Shown: piece by piece, positions 43,391 through 51,063 of the stretch | Position numbering within the stretch: the stretch's first letter is position 1 | How the letters are laid out: the number at the start of each line of letters is the position of its first letter | Source: an uncultured Prevotella sp. | GTDB taxonomy: Bacteria > Bacteroidota > Bacteroidia > Bacteroidales > Bacteroidaceae | Assembly: GCA_900316015.1 (NCBI GenBank) | Contig: ONBG01000023.1 | Span: 1 to 51,063, forward strand | Length of the DNA stretch: 51,063 nt | Reading direction: 5' to 3' | Notes under the pieces: generated by a model | The model's input: only the letters and a program-made list of their open reading frames with translations | Database searches by the model: none | What the model was told of the DNA's origin: nothing | Made by a program: the position numbers and the translations under genes

Positions 43391-44584
43391 TTATTTCAGC
43401 CTACTTACTGCCTCTTTGATGCGTTTCATTGCTTCCACGATGTTTTCATCACTTGTGGCGTAACTCATCCTGAAGCATTCTGGATCCCCAAAGGCATCTC
43501 CTCCTACCGTCGCTACGTGTCCCACCTCTAACAAGAAGAGGGCAAAGTCGGTGGAATTCTTGATGACCCGATTTCCATCGCTTTTCCCAAAGTATTTGCT
43601 ACATTTAGGAAATAGGTAAAAAGCACCTTGTGGCATATTCACCTCTAGTCCAGGGATCTCCTTGGCAAGCTTAACGATGAGATCTCTCCTGCGTTCAAAG
43701 GCATGCCGCATTTCTTCGACACAACCTTGGTCAAGTGTGTATGCTGCTTCTGCGGCTTTCTGACTGACGGAGCATGGACCACTGGTATATTGTCCTTGCA
43801 ACTTATTGCAGCCTTTGACAATCCATTCTGGAGCTGCTATGTATCCAATGCGCCAGCCCGTCATGGCATAGGCCTTGGATACACCATTCACGACAATGGC
43901 ACGTTCTTTCATTCCCGGGAATTGGGCAATGCTTTCGTGCTTCCCTACATAGTTGATGTGCTCATAGATTTCATCTGCCAACACAAACAGGTTGTCATGT
44001 TGTTTGATGATATTTGCTAATCCTTCCAATTCCAACTTAGAATAAACACTTCCAGTTGGATTGCTGGGCGAGCATAAAATCACTAATTTCGTCTTGGGCG
44101 TGATGGCTTCCTCCAATTGAGCAGGTGTCATCTTAAAGTCTTGCTCAAATCCCGCATTGACGATGACGGGAGTTCCCCCAGCCAATTTGACCATCTGTGG
44201 GTAGCTTACCCAATAGGGTGCAGGAATGATGACTTCATCTCCATCGTTGATGAGTGCCAAGATGGTATTGCATACACTTTGTTTGGCACCATTCGAAACC
44301 AAAATCTCGTTGATCCCGTAATCAAGTTCATTCTCCTTCTTTAGCTTGGCAGAGATAGCTTTGCGTAAATCGGGATAGCCAGGAACCGGTGAATACTTGG
44401 AGTAATTTTCATCGATAGCCTTCTTGGCAGCAGCTTTAATATGGTCCGGCGTATTGAAATCTGGTTCGCCAACGCTTAGGTTGATGACGTCAATCCCCTG
44501 TGCTTTCATCTCCGAACTTTTCTGCGACATGGCTAATGTGGCAGAAGGAGCCAAACGATTCAGTCGATTTGATAATTGTGCCAT
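43391..44584 (-). CDS. Class I pyridoxal-phosphate aminotransferase (aspartate aminotransferase-like)
   Basis: Transfers amino groups between aspartate or another amino acid and 2-oxo acids. I start at the ATG at 44584 (397 residues) because MAQLSNRLNRLAPSATLAMS is the family start and the promoter box overlaps the upstream frame. PLP site: Lys237 in VSKAYAMTGWRIG, Asn175 in NPTG and Asp204 in LADEIYEH. Aspartate specificity is the usual annotation for this subfamily but tyrosine or prephenate substrates are possible. It has its own promoter within the tail of the ribBA transcript. Confidence 0.9.
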   Translation of the reverse strand: MAQLSNRLNRLAPSATLAMSQKSSEMKAQGIDVINLSVGEPDFNTPDHIKAAAKKAIDENYSKYSPVPGYPDLRKAISAKLKKENELDYGINEILVSNGAKQSVCNTILALINDGDEVIIPAPYWVSYPQMVKLAGGTPVIVNAGFEQDFKMTPAQLEEAITPKTKLVILCSPSNPTGSVYSKLELEGLANIIKQHDNLFVLADEIYEHINYVGKHESIAQFPGMKERAIVVNGVSKAYAMTGWRIGYIAAPEWIVKGCNKLQGQYTSGPCSVSQKAAEAAYTLDQGCVEEMRHAFERRRDLIVKLAKEIPGLEVNMPQGAFYLFPKCSKYFGKSDGNRVIKNSTDFALFLLEVGHVATVGGDAFGDPECFRMSYATSDENIVEAMKRIKEAVSRLK

Positions 44585-44613
44585 ATATTGAATGCTTGTT
44601 AATATTATCGTTG

Positions 44614-44621
44614 CAAAATTA
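44614..44621 (-). promoter_or_regulatory. -7 box of the aminotransferase promoter
   Basis: TAATTTTG on the minus strand (plus CAAAATTA), 29 nt upstream of the ATG at 44584. Confidence 0.55.
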
Positions 44622-44645
44622 ATCAAATTATTCCTTATAACGAAA

Positions 44646-44693
44646 AAATGTTGGCAATATTTTATCTAACTAATCTTTATTGTGACAACATTT
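44646..44693 (-). terminator. Probable terminator of the lptF-ribBA unit
   Basis: On the minus strand AAATGTTG pairs with CAACATTT, an inner CAATA/TATTG pair extends the stem, and the right arm runs into six T. It lies between ribBA and the aminotransferase promoter. Confidence 0.65.
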
Positions 44694-44710
44694 AAACATT
44701 ATTGATTTAA

Positions 44711-45922
44711 TTATTTCAAGTGCAATGTATGTCCCATTCTATTCTTTTTCGTTTTCAGATACTCATAGTCGTATTTGTTCGGGGTGATCTCAATGGGCAC
44801 ATTTTCAACGATTTCTAACCCGTAAGATTCTAACCCAACGCGTTTTACGGGGTTGTTGGTCATCAGTCGCATCTTATGTACGCCTAAATGGCGAAGCATC
44901 TGGGCACCGCATCCGTAGTCTCTTTCGTCGGGCTTGAATCCCAAATGGACGTTGGCATCAACCGTGTCATATCCTTCTTCTTGTAATTTGTACGCAGCAA
45001 TTTTGTTCATCAATCCTATGCCGCGTCCTTCTTGTTGCATGTAAATTAATACTCCTTTCCCTTCTTTCTCTATCATCTGCATTGATTTGTGTAGCTGCTC
45101 TCCACAATCGCATCGCATGCTACCAAGGATATCTCCGGTTGCGCAAGAAGAATGCACGCGGACTAAGATGGGTTCGTCGGGTTCCCATTCTCCTTTGATG
45201 AGAGCCATGTGCTCTAAGCCATTACTGATCTGACGGAAAGGAATGAGATGGAAATGCCCGTAGGTGGTTGGCAGGTCAACTTCATTGCCTACTTCTATCA
45301 AAGTCTCCTTTTTCAGGCGGTAAGTGATTAAGTCGGCGATGGATATTATTTTCATCTCGTATTTCTTTGCAAATTCTACCAACTGTGGGAGACGGGCCAT
45401 CGTACCGTCTTCGTTCATGATTTCCATGAGCGCACCCGCAGGGCGAAGTCCTGCAAGCCGACAGAGATCGATGGTTGCTTCCGTATGTCCACTTCTGCGC
45501 AAGACCCCATTGTCTTGTGCATAAAGAGGGTTGATATGCCCTGGACGCCCAAATGTTTCTGGTGTAGATTTCGGGTCGGCTAAAGCCAAGATGGTCTCCG
45601 CACGATCGTGTGCCGATACACCGGTCGTGCACCCTTCCAGCTTGTCTACAGTCACAGTGAATGGCGTGCCAAGCATCGAGGTGTTTTCCATAACCTGATG
45701 TGGCAAGTCAAGTTCATCGCAGCGACTGATAGATAATGGTGTGCAAAGCACGCCACGTGCATGTTTGAGCATGAAGTTCACCTTTTCTGGGGTTATCATT
45801 TCTGCCGCAGTGATCAAGTCGCCTTCGTTTTCTCGGTCTTCGTCATCAACAACGATCACAAACTTGCCTTCCTTGAAATCTTTTACTGCATCTTCGATGC
45901 TATCTAATTTGAATTCTCCCAT
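44711..45922 (-). CDS. ribBA: Bifunctional RibBA: DHBP synthase / GTP cyclohydrolase II
   Basis: Starts both branches of riboflavin synthesis. Residues 1-205 are 3,4-dihydroxy-2-butanone-4-phosphate synthase ([47 protein letters not shown]). Residues 206-403 are GTP cyclohydrolase II with the zinc ligands Cys260, Cys271 and Cys273 in [20 protein letters not shown] and the QQEGRGIGL motif. Both active sites look intact. It starts 28 nt after the LptF/G-type permease gene. No FMN riboswitch is visible. Confidence 0.96.
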   Translation of the reverse strand: MGEFKLDSIEDAVKDFKEGKFVIVVDDEDRENEGDLITAAEMITPEKVNFMLKHARGVLCTPLSISRCDELDLPHQVMENTSMLGTPFTVTVDKLEGCTTGVSAHDRAETILALADPKSTPETFGRPGHINPLYAQDNGVLRRSGHTEATIDLCRLAGLRPAGALMEIMNEDGTMARLPQLVEFAKKYEMKIISIADLITYRLKKETLIEVGNEVDLPTTYGHFHLIPFRQISNGLEHMALIKGEWEPDEPILVRVHSSCATGDILGSMRCDCGEQLHKSMQMIEKEGKGVLIYMQQEGRGIGLMNKIAAYKLQEEGYDTVDANVHLGFKPDERDYGCGAQMLRHLGVHKMRLMTNNPVKRVGLESYGLEIVENVPIEITPNKYDYEYLKTKKNRMGHTLHLK

Positions 45923-45950
45923 AATTATTTCCTTTTAAAAGAATACATAT

Positions 45951-47918
45951 TTAATTAATAGTCGGGGCGTTTTTCTTTTCTGGTGTTTCCTTGTGCTCTG
46001 CCTTCGCTTTAATCTCATCCATTGTTCGGATACGGGAACGGATCGACTGGTTGGTACGGTCGATGATGGTGAGGTCGTGATGCAGGCGGAGGCGGAACCT
46101 CCACATCCTGAAATAGAGGAACCAACCAACGGGTAGTATCAGGAAACTGACGATATTCATCCATCTTCGTTCGAAAGGCCTTGTGTGTGCCTTGGTGGAA
46201 AGTACAGGATAATCGTTTAAGAGATGAAGAATGATTTTGTCTTTCGTGTTGGACAGGTCTTCTATAACCTCTTCCATTTCTTTGTCAATGCGTTCTATCT
46301 CGTGATCTGGTTGGTATTTAAAGAATACTTTTATTATATTCGGTGCCTTCTTGAGATTGTGCTCCCGGGAATATGCCCTCACGTCTGTGCTGATTTGCCT
46401 CAGTTCGTCCGCATCCTGATGGTACTCAGGGTCATTGATGATGACTTCTTTCCCAAAGATATGGCGATGGAGGCGTAGCCCGAACAACTTTCGGAATAGG
46501 TTCCTGTATATATCCATATTGAAAATGACAGAATCGTTGTTGGCTTTGTAAGTCACAAAAACAGCCAGAGGAATAAGAACGGCTAAGGCCATGGACTTCC
46601 CAAACCAGATTGCCCATATCCCTTGTCGCGCCATACGATATCCTGTGTTATCGAGTATATAATATATAATGTATATGAGTACAGACAGAATGACCGGAAT
46701 GCCAAGGCCTCCCTTTCGGATGATGGCACCTAAAGGTGCCCCGATAAAGAAAAAGACTATACATATCAAGGCTGTCGTGAACTTGTTGATCATTTCAATC
46801 TTGTGGAGCCTGATGATTTTGTCTCCATCACTGGTAATCATGCTTTTGAATTCCAAGTCACTCATTTCTGACTGTACGGTTGCGAGTGCCTGGTTGATCG
46901 CTTGTGCCTTGACATTCGCTTGTGCCTTATTGAATAGTGAGTCGTAGTTCGTCGATTTTGCCATTGCCCAGTTCTCGGCATGCAAAGAGTCTTGTTTGCT
47001 GATCTTCCCTTGTTGGTAATACATCATCTGCTCGTCTCGGTAGTAGGCTCTGCCAATACTGTCATAGCTTTGGTTTAGTGAGTCTAAATCAGTGCGTAGG
47101 TCTGCAAGGCTTTTCCCACGTGCATTGTTTGATAGGGATGATGCGTCAGTCATGTTGAAGTCACTATCGAAATCAATGAGAATCTTCTTTGTCGTGAAAG
47201 TCTCTCTACGGTAAGGAACTGCCGCACTGTTCCCCAATTCTTGTGACTGCATGTTCTCAAACCATTCTCCACTCCATAAGTGTAGCAATAAATGCTTTTT
47301 TTCTGCCGTTGATTGTATCATACCAGAGTCGGCAAGAATGATGGCGGCATCCTCATAGCTGGCCGTCATGCGGTAGATCATTAGCCCATAGAGCTTACCC
47401 GTTTTCAAGTCTTTTTTCTGCACATAGATATTGCAGTTGGGAATGCCATCATAGAAAATACCTTCGGGGATCTCTAACTCTGGGCTTTTCTGCTTCATTG
47501 AGATCATCAATTGGGCTAATTTATTGTTGGAGTCTGGCCCAATATTATTTTGAAAATAAAAGGAACAAAGACAGATTACAAAGCAAGTGATAATCAAGGA
47601 GCGGAAAGACTGCATCAAAGATATGCCTGCAGCCTTTATGGCTGTGAGCTCAGAGCTTTCTCCTAAATTGCCAAAGGTAATTAAAGAGGATAGCAGAATC
47701 GCCAAAGGAAGTGCCTGGGGAACCAACATGAGTCCCATGTACCAGAAAAACTGTACCAAGACCGTCATGGATAGACCTTTACCTATCAGGTCGTCTATAT
47801 ATCTCCATAGGAATTGCATCATCAGCACAAATTGGCAGATGAAGAATGTACCTATGAAAAGCAGACTAAACTGTTTCAGTATGAAGATATCTAATTTCTT
47901 TATTCTGAATATTCTCAT
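45951..47918 (-). CDS. LptF/LptG family LPS export permease (YjgP/YjgQ)
   Basis: Inner-membrane subunit that hands LPS to the periplasmic bridge. The N-terminal helices (about 14-40, 58-82, 105-125) carry the family segment QFLWRYIDDLIGKGL and LPLAILLSSLITFGNLGESSELTAIKAAGISL. A periplasmic jellyroll domain follows (about 130-350, with a charged Gln/Ser-rich insert), then three more helices (FTTALICIVFFFIGAPLGAIIRKGGLGIP onward). At 655 residues it is nearly double the 360 of E. coli LptF/G. The extra is the insert and a 180-residue cytoplasmic tail with its own hydrophobic hairpin. Whether it is F or G cannot be decided. Works with LptB (1789). Confidence 0.9.
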   Translation of the reverse strand: MRIFRIKKLDIFILKQFSLLFIGTFFICQFVLMMQFLWRYIDDLIGKGLSMTVLVQFFWYMGLMLVPQALPLAILLSSLITFGNLGESSELTAIKAAGISLMQSFRSLIITCFVICLCSFYFQNNIGPDSNNKLAQLMISMKQKSPELEIPEGIFYDGIPNCNIYVQKKDLKTGKLYGLMIYRMTASYEDAAIILADSGMIQSTAEKKHLLLHLWSGEWFENMQSQELGNSAAVPYRRETFTTKKILIDFDSDFNMTDASSLSNNARGKSLADLRTDLDSLNQSYDSIGRAYYRDEQMMYYQQGKISKQDSLHAENWAMAKSTNYDSLFNKAQANVKAQAINQALATVQSEMSDLEFKSMITSDGDKIIRLHKIEMINKFTTALICIVFFFIGAPLGAIIRKGGLGIPVILSVLIYIIYYILDNTGYRMARQGIWAIWFGKSMALAVLIPLAVFVTYKANNDSVIFNMDIYRNLFRKLFGLRLHRHIFGKEVIINDPEYHQDADELRQISTDVRAYSREHNLKKAPNIIKVFFKYQPDHEIERIDKEMEEVIEDLSNTKDKIILHLLNDYPVLSTKAHTRPFERRWMNIVSFLILPVGWFLYFRMWRFRLRLHHDLTIIDRTNQSIRSRIRTMDEIKAKAEHKETPEKKNAPTIN

Positions 47919-47952
47919 TCAAATCTTTGACGCGATGATACGTATCAGTTTG

Positions 47953-47960
47953 CAAAAGTA
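47953..47960 (-). promoter_or_regulatory. -7 box of the LptF/G-ribBA promoter
   Basis: TACTTTTG on the minus strand (plus CAAAAGTA), 35 nt upstream of the ATG at 47918. Confidence 0.6.
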
Positions 47961-48116
47961 GCATAAAAAAAGGAGAAACCTTTCAATTTTTTGTTTTTTA
48001 TGATCTAATTATGTATGGAAAGAGAGTAGGGGACGTCATCTATAGATGTTGAGCCGATCTTGCAAAGTGATTTATACTCTTTTTTGAACCTATTCAATAA
48101 AAAAAGAGCTAATTGT

Positions 48117-48147
48117 TTGGCAGATACCAAATTTTATGTTACCTTTG
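48117..48147 (+). promoter_or_regulatory. Promoter of the tRNA-Met gene
   Basis: TTG (48117-48119) and TACCTTTG (48140-48147) with a 20-nt spacer, 57 nt before the tRNA. Confidence 0.7.
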
Positions 48148-48204
48148 CACTCGCAATTCAGAAATTACCTTAAAACAAGGTCCTTCTATTGCTCTGAAAA
48201 TGAT

Positions 48205-48278
48205 GGCGGGATAGCTCAGCTGGTTAGAGCGTCGGATTCATAATCCGGAGGTCGTGGGATCGTGACCCACCCCCGCTA
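48205..48278 (+). tRNA. tRNA-Met(CAT), elongator-like, atypical T-loop
   Basis: A 74-nt cloverleaf: acceptor GGCGGGA with CCCCGCT (G1-U72 wobble and an A7-C66 mismatch), D-stem GCTC/GAGC, anticodon stem TCGGA/TCCGG with loop TTCATAA, variable AGGTC, T-stem GTGGG/CCCAC. The T-loop is ATCGTGA instead of TTCRANN, so the T54-A58 pair is reversed to A54/T58. CAT could also be a lysidine-type tRNA-Ile, but the body resembles elongator tRNA-Met. No CCA is encoded (CAC follows). Confidence 0.85.
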
Positions 48279-48289
48279 CACTGAGAATC

Positions 48290-48318
48290 AAGGAGTTACA
48301 GAGATGTAACTCCTTTTT
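48290..48318 (+). terminator. Terminator after the tRNA-Met
   Basis: AAGGAGTTAC (48290-48299) and GTAACTCCTT (48306-48315) around AGAGAT, followed by more T. Confidence 0.85.
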
Positions 48319-48329
48319 CTTTTCCCTCG

Positions 48330-48406
48330 GTGAAATTCGCGTGAAATCCAGATTTATGGTCTGCTTTTCACCTACTGAATTGAATTTCACGCAATTACGT
48401 GAAATT
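48330..48406. repeat. Cluster of GTGAAAT repeats downstream of tRNA-Met
   Basis: GTGAAAT occurs directly at 48330, 48341 and 48399 and inverted at 48384-48390. The last two form the inverted repeat AATTTCACG (48383-48391) / CGTGAAATT (48398-48406). Together with the adjacent tRNA 3' end this resembles recombinase arm-site arrangements, though no integrase gene is in view. Confidence 0.5.
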
Positions 48407-48469
48407 ACAAAGAACGCACCAAAAACACGAGTAGCAAAAGAACGTTAGCATTAATTAACAGGTAGAATC

Positions 48470-48498
48470 TTGCGCTTCTATTTTTTTTTCTATCTTTG
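48470..48498 (+). promoter_or_regulatory. Promoter of the receptor-like gene
   Basis: TTG (48470-48472) and TATCTTTG (48491-48498), spacer 18 nt. The same TTG opens the reading frame but cannot be the start codon, since it lies upstream of the transcription start. Confidence 0.65.
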
Positions 48499-48523
48499 TA
48501 CTCGTCCCCATAAACAGAACATT

Positions 48524-50641
48524 ATGAGAACATATCTCGCTATAATAGTGATGTTTGCCCTATTTATCCCTGTTGAGGCGAATGGACAAATCCTGGCAAC
48601 TCTAATAGATGGAGTTGTTAAAACTGAAAGCGGAGATTTCGTTCAACATGCAAGCGTTTACGTTACAAGATTAAGACAACAAAACAGAATATTGGCTTCA
48701 ACTCAATGTAATTCAAGAGGAGAATACACTATTAGGTTACAGGGTGTACAAGAAGACTCAGTAGTATTGCATGTAACTGGCATCAGCATAGAGGCCTATT
48801 CGATTAAATGCAAAAATGCTTCGCAACACGTAGACATCATAGTTAGCGAGAGGGTTCAGCAATTGAAAGATATCGTGATAAAAGCACCGAAGATATACTT
48901 ACAAGGTGACACGATTAACTACCGAGTGTCAGCTTTCCAACAGCAAAATGATTTATCGATAGGTCAAGTTTTAAAACGCTTGCCAGGAATAACAGTGTCA
49001 GACATAGGACAGATTTCTTATAAAGGTATACCCATTAAGAAATTCTATATTGAGGGTTTAGATCTGATGAAGGGCAAGTATGGTATTGCAACAAATAATA
49101 TTGATCCAAATAGCATAAGTACAGTTCAGGTTTTGGAAAACCATCAGGACATAAAGGCTCTCGAAGATTTAAAACCCGAAGAAAGAGCATCCATTAATCT
49201 AAAACTAAAGAACGGTGTGAAGGGTATTTTTAACCTCATTGCCACATTGGGGTTGGGATATGATCATAAGAGCCTATGGGATAATGAGCTAATTGCTACT
49301 TATTTCAAGCGCAATAGTCAACTTTTAGCTACTTATAAAGGTAATAATACTGGCAATGATTTAGAGAATGAACTACGCTCCTTCGATGATGACGGCATAA
49401 GATACAAAACATCGACACTGTCGGAAATTGAAACGGCAAGCACACCCAACATAGGCAAACGGCATTACTATTTCAATAATTCCAATGCGGGCACTGTTAA
49501 TTATGTGAGTCGCAGCGGAAGTGAAGGCGAATTGGGCTTTAATTTTTCACTCTTAAATAATCGAGACGAGCGTTCAACAGACTTTAAATCGGTGACATAT
49601 CTGCCTGATGGCACATCCAATATTGTACGACAAGAGACAAACTCGCTGACTCATCATACGGTAGGGTATGGGACTTTCACCTATATGCTAAATTCTAAAA
49701 GGCGTTATTTGAAAGACCAAATAAAGACAGAATTTATATATCAAGACGGAAGTAGCAGTACCCAAATCGATGAATACATCAGTCAAAAGAGCAATATGAA
49801 GAATTTATATTTGAATAACGCTCTGCATTTTACAAACCGGACGGCTGGCAATCATGGCGTGGACATCTACTCCAAAATAAATTTTGAGAGGAGACCACAT
49901 AATTTATTTGCATCTACAAATCTATTTCCTGAAGTCGTCAACGGCGGGAATATTTTTCAAGAGGTCGTACGCTCTAACTTGTCAACAGAAAACAGAATAG
50001 ATTTGTTGTCAGCCATCGTACTGGGTAAACTATCAATCCATCCTACCGCTCATTTTAATTTCTCAAACGACAGACTAACGAGTGCTCTGCAAATATACAA
50101 TAATGATTTGGCACTAAATATCATGGATGCAGGTGTCGGTATTACAGCTAATTATAAATTAAACAGGACATATTGTGAACTGCTCATAACTAGTGCCTAT
50201 CGGCTATACGACCTTAAAAACAATCAAGTAGATTTAACAACCGACAAGCATCGCTTTGTAGTCGAGCCACATCTTTCGATTAGATACGCCATCAAAAGCA
50301 ATCATGAACTAAGGCTGAAAAGCAGTTTAGCGTACTCCAGCCCAGCGATCGAAAATTTGTATGATAACTATATTTTGACAGGCTATAGGCAACTTTCAAT
50401 CTATCAAAGTCATGATTTATACCAGGCAAACGTGTTTGCCACAAGCTTGTCCTATGATTATAGGAACATATTGTCAATGTGGTTTGCTGGTTTAGATATG
50501 GGATTTACCTACTATAGCCCCAATGTCCTTTATGGAGCAAGCTATCAAGACGAAAAAGAACTCATTATCAGTAGACCTACGAATGAAGCTGCTGACAGCT
50601 ATACCGTGTCAAAGGTTGGGATTGGGCCAAGACAAAATTGA
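48524..50641 (+). CDS. TonB-dependent-receptor-like outer-membrane protein, interrupted by a frameshift
   Basis: Outer-membrane receptor-like protein, 705 residues in this frame from the ATG at 48524 (chosen because the promoter box lies at 48491). Signal peptide ends near VEANGQ (about 22). Next is a carboxypeptidase-regulatory-like beta-sandwich (about 28-110, GVVKTESGDFVQHASVYV), a plug-like domain (about 115-225, VLKRLPGITVSDIGQISYKG, then KKFYIEGLDLMKGKYGIATN) and barrel strands. The plug variant recalls receptors of the GLPGLI-associated type. The frame stops at 50641, but reading continues in another frame, so the gene is frameshifted. Codon use is AT-rich, with many ATA and AGA. Ligand unknown. 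Confidence 0.8.
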   Translation: MRTYLAIIVMFALFIPVEANGQILATLIDGVVKTESGDFVQHASVYVTRLRQQNRILASTQCNSRGEYTIRLQGVQEDSVVLHVTGISIEAYSIKCKNASQHVDIIVSERVQQLKDIVIKAPKIYLQGDTINYRVSAFQQQNDLSIGQVLKRLPGITVSDIGQISYKGIPIKKFYIEGLDLMKGKYGIATNNIDPNSISTVQVLENHQDIKALEDLKPEERASINLKLKNGVKGIFNLIATLGLGYDHKSLWDNELIATYFKRNSQLLATYKGNNTGNDLENELRSFDDDGIRYKTSTLSEIETASTPNIGKRHYYFNNSNAGTVNYVSRSGSEGELGFNFSLLNNRDERSTDFKSVTYLPDGTSNIVRQETNSLTHHTVGYGTFTYMLNSKRRYLKDQIKTEFIYQDGSSSTQIDEYISQKSNMKNLYLNNALHFTNRTAGNHGVDIYSKINFERRPHNLFASTNLFPEVVNGGNIFQEVVRSNLSTENRIDLLSAIVLGKLSIHPTAHFNFSNDRLTSALQIYNNDLALNIMDAGVGITANYKLNRTYCELLITSAYRLYDLKNNQVDLTTDKHRFVVEPHLSIRYAIKSNHELRLKSSLAYSSPAIENLYDNYILTGYRQLSIYQSHDLYQANVFATSLSYDYRNILSMWFAGLDMGFTYYSPNVLYGASYQDEKELIISRPTNEAADSYTVSKVGIGPRQN

Positions 50642-51063
50642 GTGTCAACGCTTCATACAAACATTTAAACAGTCCACTACTCATTCAGGATCAGATTGTG
50701 AGATATTTGTCGAACTCTTCCAATCTCAGTATGTCGCTCTACGCTATGCCTCTTCATTGGATGGCTATCGACTATTCAAATAGTTGGTATATCATCAAAT
50801 CAAGAATGAAATTCGGTGCGTCAGTCCCAACACAAAATACCTTTAAGTCGAAACTCGCATTCAATTTCATCATAACTAACGCTTTGAGCTTGAACATGAA
50901 TTTCGCTTACTATTACAACAATCGAAACGAAAAAGACAAATCGTTCATACTTTCAAATGCTGAAGCAAGCTATGCCATAAAGCGGTGGAATTTTACATTA
51001 GTGGTGGATAATCTTTGGAACCAAAAACAATATATAAACTCTTTCTCCACAGAATTGCAAGAA
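50617..51063 (+). pseudogene. Continuation of the receptor-like gene in a shifted frame, cut by the window end
   Basis: From about 50617 the coding signal resumes one base earlier in phase, reading WDWAKTKLSVNASYKHLNSP and onward without a stop to the end of the window. It has typical barrel strands (FGASVPTQNTFKSKLAFNFI, LSLNMNFAYYYNNRNEKDKS). Restoring one A in the AAA run at 50611-50613 would make SKGWDWAKTK and join both halves. It is therefore the C-terminal part of the upstream gene, not a separate one. A real single-base deletion or a sequencing error are both possible. Confidence 0.8.

Noticed and set aside
50523-50783. 86-codon frame overlapping the receptor frameshift
   Set aside because: It is in the third frame; the true continuation of the barrel is in another frame from about 50617.
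1-51063. CRISPR arrays, phage genes, transposases, rRNA genes, toxin-antitoxin or defence systems
   Set aside because: Looked for on both strands; nothing supporting any of these was found.

Overview
The window looks like a chromosomal segment of a Bacteroidales bacterium, most likely a Prevotella-type member of the Prevotellaceae. The main reasons are the many Bacteroidota-type promoters (TAnnTTTG -7 boxes, several with a TTG about 20 nt upstream), the near absence of meaningful Shine-Dalgarno sites, and family-typical genes: an exbB-exbD-exbD-tonB-PstS-like-TPR locus, a PorT-like protein, DUF4831, a GY/RGG-rich RluB, a standalone AICAR formyltransferase and an OstA-like protein. The assignment rests on recognising families by eye; no database search was possible.

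Layout. 0.1-1.65 kb (-): MlaE/MlaF lipid transporter. 1.8-8.5 kb (+): LptB, trigger factor, ClpP, ClpX, RecQ. 8.7-17 kb (+): a tightly packed probable operon guaB - PpiC-type isomerase - SurA - OstA/LptA-like - small membrane protein - mutL, followed by an OmpA-family protein. 18.4-19.0 kb: two identical tRNA-Val(TAC) genes, each with its own promoter and terminator. 19.1-23.4 kb (+): purB, rluB-like, asnS. 23.5-27.6 kb (-): glutamine synthetase, DUF4831 protein, Nnr. 27.7-31.9 kb (+): hpt-adk-obgE-pgeF-M23 peptidase, with overlapping or nearly touching ends. 32-34.1 kb: small basic protein and AICAR formyltransferase (-), a small HTH-like protein (+), rplS (-). 34.3-37.1 kb: a 5'-nucleotidase split into two genes in reverse domain order (+), a PorT-like protein (-), a 2[4Fe-4S] ferredoxin (+). 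37.1-37.6 kb: a gene-free, highly structured stretch with octamer iterons and palindromes. 37.65-43.2 kb (-): TPR protein, PstS-like lipoprotein, TonB, two ExbD, ExbB. 43.4-47.9 kb (-): aminotransferase, RibBA, LptF/LptG-type permease. 48.2 kb: a tRNA-Met(CAT) with an odd T-loop, followed by short repeats and an AT-rich TonB-dependent-receptor-like gene that is frameshifted near 50.61 kb and runs off the end.

How the genes fit together. Much of the window serves the outer membrane: lipid transport (MlaEF), LPS export (LptB, OstA-like, LptF/G), periplasmic chaperones (PpiC, SurA), OmpA, TonB energisation and receptors. The rest is housekeeping: purine synthesis and salvage (guaB, purB, hpt, adk, AICAR formyltransferase), proteostasis (tig, clpP, clpX), DNA repair (recQ, mutL) and translation (asnS, rluB, obgE, rplS, tRNAs).

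Most noteworthy: ClpP with Asn at the catalytic Asp position; MutL with both endonuclease motifs degenerate; a tandem M23 protein whose first copy has lost its metal ligands; the iteron/palindrome intergenic region after the ferredoxin; an inverted repeat enclosing the clpP promoter; a 14-bp palindrome at the purB transcription start; and the tRNA-Met-adjacent island with a frameshifted receptor. No CRISPR array, phage, transposase or recognisable defence system was seen.
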